This document shows, in pieces, positions 4,964 to 8,301 of a DNA stretch of 8,301 nucleotides. The position numbers and the translations under genes are program-made. Every line of letters begins with the position of its first letter. Position 1 is the first letter of the stretch. The stretch spans positions 1-8,301 of the forward strand of contig JAIFKN010000276.1 of NCBI GenBank assembly GCA_020049615.1. The letters run 5' to 3'. This DNA is from a bacterium (GTDB taxonomy: Bacteria; Planctomycetota; UBA11346). Under the pieces are notes generated by a model, which saw only the letters and a program-made list of their open reading frames with translations, made no database searches and was not told where the DNA came from.

Positions 4964-7900
4964 TGCATCGTCCCAGGAGACCTGCTCGACCGGCAAGGCG
5001 GGACCGGGGACGGCGCTCGGCGAGGTGCCGGTGACCGCGCGGTAGAGCGCCTGGCTGCATTCGCTGTCGGCCAGCCAGAAGCCGCGGCCGAGGCGGATCG
5101 CATGCTGGAACTCGTCGATGGGACGCCCGCGCTCGCCGAAGGGCGAACCACGCAGATAGCTGCCGGGCGGGCACCAGCGCAGCCGCTGGCGGACGCCAGC
5201 GACCTCCAGGTCGGCCCAGTGGCCATGCGCGTCGGCGCCCGCCGCTTGCGCCCAGGCCGGGGTCGCCGGCGCATCCAGCACCGGCCCGCCGAGGGCGAAG
5301 CCGATGAGGGCGCTGTCCTGGCGCACCATCGGCCGCTGCCGCCCGCCAGTGCGGACCACCACCGTGTGCGGCAGCCAGCGCCGCAGCTCGCCGAGCTCGA
5401 CACGGCCGTCGCCGTCCGCGTCGGCCGCCCCGTCGAGGCCGTCGAGCAGGCTGCGCGTGAACACGCCCCCCTTCCAATCGTCCGATTCGAAGGCGTATTC
5501 GTCGCCGCCGGCCGAGGCGATGACCACGGTGCCTGAGCCGCCGCGCAGGTCGGTGAACAGCTCGCGGGTCAGGCGCGCCAGCGGCGCCGAGGCGACGCTG
5601 CTGCGGCGCAGACCGCGCACGCCCGAGCCGCGGGCCTTCACGCCGGCCGCGAGGGCCAGCGGCTGCGCCGAGCCATCGGCCTCACCACTGTGGCAGGTGT
5701 CCATCAGCAGCAGCTTGCGCTGGGCCGGGATGCCATCGAGCAGCCCCTCGAGATCGCTGAAGGAGACGGCCCGCTTCGACGGGGCGGCGAAGTCGGTGTC
5801 GGCGGTGGCGAACCAGTAGGCCCCGGCGTCGTCGAGCAGGCCGTGCCCGGCGATGAACAGCACCACGGTGTCCTGCGGCCGGCAGCGCGCGAAGCTCGCG
5901 CGCAGGGCGAGGATGCGCTCACGCGTCACGTCGCGGTCGAGCACCGCCTCGAGGCGCAGCGAGGCGAAGCCGCCGCTGCGCCCGAAGCGCTCGGTCACCG
6001 CCTGCGCATCGGCAGCGGCGTAGGCCAGGCGCCAGGCCGGATCGGCATAGTCGGAGACGCCGATGGCGACGACATGCAAGGTCGCCGGCGCGGGTTCGCC
6101 GGTGCGGGTGACCAGGCGCTGCAGGCGCAGCGACTCGCCGCCGCGGCGGTCGCGGGCCGAGATCTGGATGCGGTTGACCCCGTGCGTCAGCGGCACGGCG
6201 ATGGTCCGCTCGGCCGAGGCTCCGGACACCAGCGTGCCGGCGGAGCCGCCCACCGGCACGCCGTTGCAGGTCACCACCAGGCGGTCGAGGCCGGCGGGGG
6301 CGGCGGCGCGCACGGTCACGGCCAGGGTCGCCTCGGCGGTGCTCTCGGGCGGATCGGCGGCGAGTTCCACCGTCACCGCCGCGCCCGCGCCCGGCGCGTC
6401 GGCCAGGCCATGCTGGCGCCAGCGCCGCTCGACCGCCGACCGGTACAGGGCGACGGTCTCCGGACGCGCGTAGCCGAGGGCAGCCAGCACCTCGTCAGGA
6501 CGGTTGAGCGCCAAGTCGCGCTGGTCGAGGCTGGTGGCCCGCCCGTCCTGGACCACCGCCACCAGGGCGGCTCCGCCCGGCGTGCCGAAATAGCGGCCAT
6601 CGGGCAGGGCGAGGATGTAGTCGCCATCGACGCTCGCCGCCAGGGTGGCGAGCAGACGGTGATCGGCAGCGTCCCAGCAGCGTACCACGCCGTCACCGCC
6701 GACCGACAGCAGCCAGCGCCCGCCGGCGGTCAACTGCAGTCCGTAGGCATGCGTGTCCGGATCGATCAGATTGCTGTTCGAACCATCGGACCCCGAAGCG
6801 TAGGCGACCTCCCCGGCATGGGCCGGGAAGCGGGCCAGCTCGCGGCCAACGGCGAGGTCGCGGACGCCGATGAAGCCATCGTAGGTGCCGTAGAGCAGGC
6901 GGCCGCGCGCCTGATCGATCAGCAGGTTCTCGATCAGGTGGTGGCCGCTCGGCCGATGCCAGGCCCGTCCCGACACCAGGTCGAGGACGCCGACCCAGTC
7001 GCCGCTGCTGCCCCAGCCGCTGACCGTCGCCAGCTGGCCGTCGGCGCTGCCCGACTCGGCTACCGGCTCCTTCAGCGTCTGCGCCCGGTCCTTCGCCGCG
7101 GCCTCGGCCGGACCGTCCGGCAGGGCGACCGGGAAGACCTGCTCGCGGCCGGCGCGCGCCACCACCAGGGTGCCGGCGGCGGGATCGCCACGCAGGGTCG
7201 CACCGGCCGGCCAGACCGCCGGCCGCACCCAGGCCGTCGCCGGCGCGGCACCGGCATCCAGACGGACGGCTGCAGCCTGCGCCCCGGGCATGAACCAGGC
7301 GCCATCGGCCGAGAACGCCGGCACGCCGGCGGCGTCGGCCACCTCGACCTCGATCCGTCCGCTGGCCAGGTCGAGGATGCGCCACGGCGCCCCCCTCCAG
7401 CGTTGCTCCTGCAGCGCCCAGCGCCGGCCATCGGGCGAGGCGACCACGGCCAGCCTGGCCGGACTGGCGCTGCTGCGCGACTCGCGCAGCAGCGTGCCGC
7501 TGGCGTAGTCCCACAGGCGCAGCACACCGTCCCAGTCGGCGGTGGCGAGCAGCCGGCCGTCCGGGGTGCAGGCCATCGCCTCGCTGCCGAGCAGCGTGCC
7601 GCTGAAGCGGCGCCGCGCCCCGCCCGGCCAGGCATACGCGGTCACGCCCGGCTGGCCGGCGTCCACGCGCTGCCAATCGGAGGCGCGGTTGAGCAGCACC
7701 TCCTGCCGGCCGGGCACGAACACCACCTCCTCGCCATAGGCCCGCGACTTCGCCGGCAGCGCCACCTCGAGCACCTGGGCACCATCGGCCAGCGCGAAGA
7801 CCAGCAGGCGGCGCGGCTGCTTGGTCAGCACGGCCAGCCAGCGCAGGTCCGGGCTGGGCGTCACGCTCTCGAGCTCGGTGCCGGCGGGCAGGGCGACGGG

Positions 7901-8301
7901 CGGCCCGGCAGGACGGAAGGCCGGCTTCGCCTCCAGCGCGTGCAGCGCCCGGAGCACGCGCGTCGTACCGTTCCACAGCCAGTAGATGTCGGTGCCGGCG
8001 ATCCAGTCCGACTTCTGGACCTCGGCAGCGAGCACTTCGGCCAGTACGGTGGTGGTCGCGCCACGACGCAGGCCGAGTCCGGCCAGGCCGCCCTCGCGTT
8101 GCAGCTGGACCAGGCGGCCACCGCCGGGCAGCGCGCCCAGGCTGTACGGCTGATCGCTGCACGCCGCCTCGATCGCGCCGTCGGCGACGCGATGGACCAT
8201 GGCGCCATCAGAGGCGCTGTAGAGGCTGGAACCGTCGGCGCTGAAGCCGACGCCGCCGACCTCGCGAAAGGCGTGGCCGACCAGCGTGCGCACCTGCAGG
8301 C
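4946..8301 (-). CDS. WD40-type propeller / Ig-like / C14 caspase / FGS-domain protein, N-terminal part in one frame; 5' end outside window
   Basis: Residue numbers count from the GTG at 8293; the frame is open beyond it (LQVRTLVGH), so the true start lies outside. About residues 1-560 form WD40-like blades (for example FSADGSSLYSAS, TPDGRLLATADWDGVLRLWD, GGDGVVRCWDAADHRLLA). A linker with DGRYFGTPGG and LNRPDEVLAALGY follows, as in other WD40-caspase proteins. An Ig-like module spans about 639-730. The C14 caspase-like domain spans about 738-950, with catalytic His817 in FIAGHGLLD and Cys867 in LLLMDTCHSGE, both intact. An EF-hand-type loop DADGDGRVELGE lies at 958-969. From about 1025 an FGS domain begins (WCPPGSYLRGS, GFWLADSECSQALYRAV, VEQVSWDDA). 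The frame then hits a TGA (4946-4948) in mid-domain, while the rest of the domain continues in another frame. The protein probably cleaves proteins after a basic residue, typical of metacaspase-like families; substrate and localisation are unknown. Confidence 0.9.
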   Translation of the reverse strand, partial: LQVRTLVGHAFREVGGVGFSADGSSLYSASDGAMVHRVADGAIEAACSDQPYSLGALPGGGRLVQLQREGGLAGLGLRRGATTTVLAEVLAAEVQKSDWIAGTDIYWLWNGTTRVLRALHALEAKPAFRPAGPPVALPAGTELESVTPSPDLRWLAVLTKQPRRLLVFALADGAQVLEVALPAKSRAYGEEVVFVPGRQEVLLNRASDWQRVDAGQPGVTAYAWPGGARRRFSGTLLGSEAMACTPDGRLLATADWDGVLRLWDYASGTLLRESRSSASPARLAVVASPDGRRWALQEQRWRGAPWRILDLASGRIEVEVADAAGVPAFSADGAWFMPGAQAAAVRLDAGAAPATAWVRPAVWPAGATLRGDPAAGTLVVARAGREQVFPVALPDGPAEAAAKDRAQTLKEPVAESGSADGQLATVSGWGSSGDWVGVLDLVSGRAWHRPSGHHLIENLLIDQARGRLLYGTYDGFIGVRDLAVGRELARFPAHAGEVAYASGSDGSNSNLIDPDTHAYGLQLTAGGRWLLSVGGDGVVRCWDAADHRLLATLAASVDGDYILALPDGRYFGTPGGAALVAVVQDGRATSLDQRDLALNRPDEVLAALGYARPETVALYRSAVERRWRQHGLADAPGAGAAVTVELAADPPESTAEATLAVTVRAAAPAGLDRLVVTCNGVPVGGSAGTLVSGASAERTIAVPLTHGVNRIQISARDRRGGESLRLQRLVTRTGEPAPATLHVVAIGVSDYADPAWRLAYAAADAQAVTERFGRSGGFASLRLEAVLDRDVTRERILALRASFARCRPQDTVVLFIAGHGLLDDAGAYWFATADTDFAAPSKRAVSFSDLEGLLDGIPAQRKLLLMDTCHSGEADGSAQPLALAAGVKARGSGVRGLRRSSVASAPLARLTRELFTDLRGGSGTVVIASAGGDEYAFESDDWKGGVFTRSLLDGLDGAADADGDGRVELGELRRWLPHTVVVRTGGRQRPMVRQDSALIGFALGGPVLDAPATPAWAQAAGADAHGHWADLEVAGVRQRLRWCPPGSYLRGSPFGERGRPIDEFQHAIRLGRGFWLADSECSQALYRAVTGTSPSAVPGPALPVEQVSWDDAPRSAG

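Noticed and set aside
4946..4966. Programmed ribosomal frameshift in the caspase-FGS gene
   Set aside because: The junction (GCACCGCGTTCTGCC) has no slippery heptamer, nor an A or T run; a lost base explains it more simply.
6693..8162. 489-codon open frame on the - strand
   Set aside because: It is a second frame inside the WD40 part of the large gene, with Arg/Ala/Gly-rich low-complexity sequence and no motif.

Overview
The window is GC-rich, Gram-negative-type bacterial chromosome. It carries an outer-membrane beta-barrel gene, a lipoprotein with a lipobox, a sigma54-type regulator and a very large beta-propeller/caspase protein. Nothing in it fixes the taxon. The combination of sigma54 regulators, WD40-caspase-FGS fusions and high GC fits Planctomycetota and relatives or delta-type proteobacteria, but this is inference. 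Coding is dense on both strands: no stretch over 300 bases lacks a gene, and I see no tRNA, rRNA, CRISPR array, insertion sequence or integrase.

Region 1 (3-668, +) is the 3' end of an NtrC-family sigma54-dependent regulator whose 5' part lies outside the window. It converges, with a 7-base gap, on an unrecognised lipoprotein gene (676-1407, -). The lipoprotein leader can form a hairpin that covers its own Shine-Dalgarno sequence. Upstream of that leader lies a 148-base gap with a strong inverted repeat and a 9-base direct repeat, ending exactly at the frr stop codon.

Region 2 (1556-2844, -) is the housekeeping pair pyrH (UMP kinase) and frr (ribosome recycling factor), in that transcription order with a 20-base gap. 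The rpsB-tsf pair that commonly precedes them is absent here.

Region 3 (2914-4466, +) diverges from pyrH. It holds an outer-membrane porin-like protein and a small secreted PstS-like protein, overlapping by one base (TGATG) and so probably translationally coupled. Together they look like a small envelope module for an oxyanion or phosphate-like solute.

Region 4 (4470-8301, -) is the most unusual part. One very large gene, open at the window's right edge, encodes a WD40-type propeller, an Ig-like module, a C14 caspase-like protease with intact His/Cys dyad, an EF-hand-type calcium loop and a C-terminal FGE-sulfatase (SUMF1/FGS) fold. A one-base frame disruption near 4959-4963 splits the FGS domain. 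Both halves are otherwise open and well conserved, so this is either a recent frameshift or a sequence error. The FGS domain lacks the catalytic cysteine pair of true formylglycine-generating enzymes, so it is more likely a binding module than an enzyme. The assembly resembles known bacterial caspase/FGS proteins of suspected conflict or signalling roles. I see no partner gene in the window that would define a complete new system.
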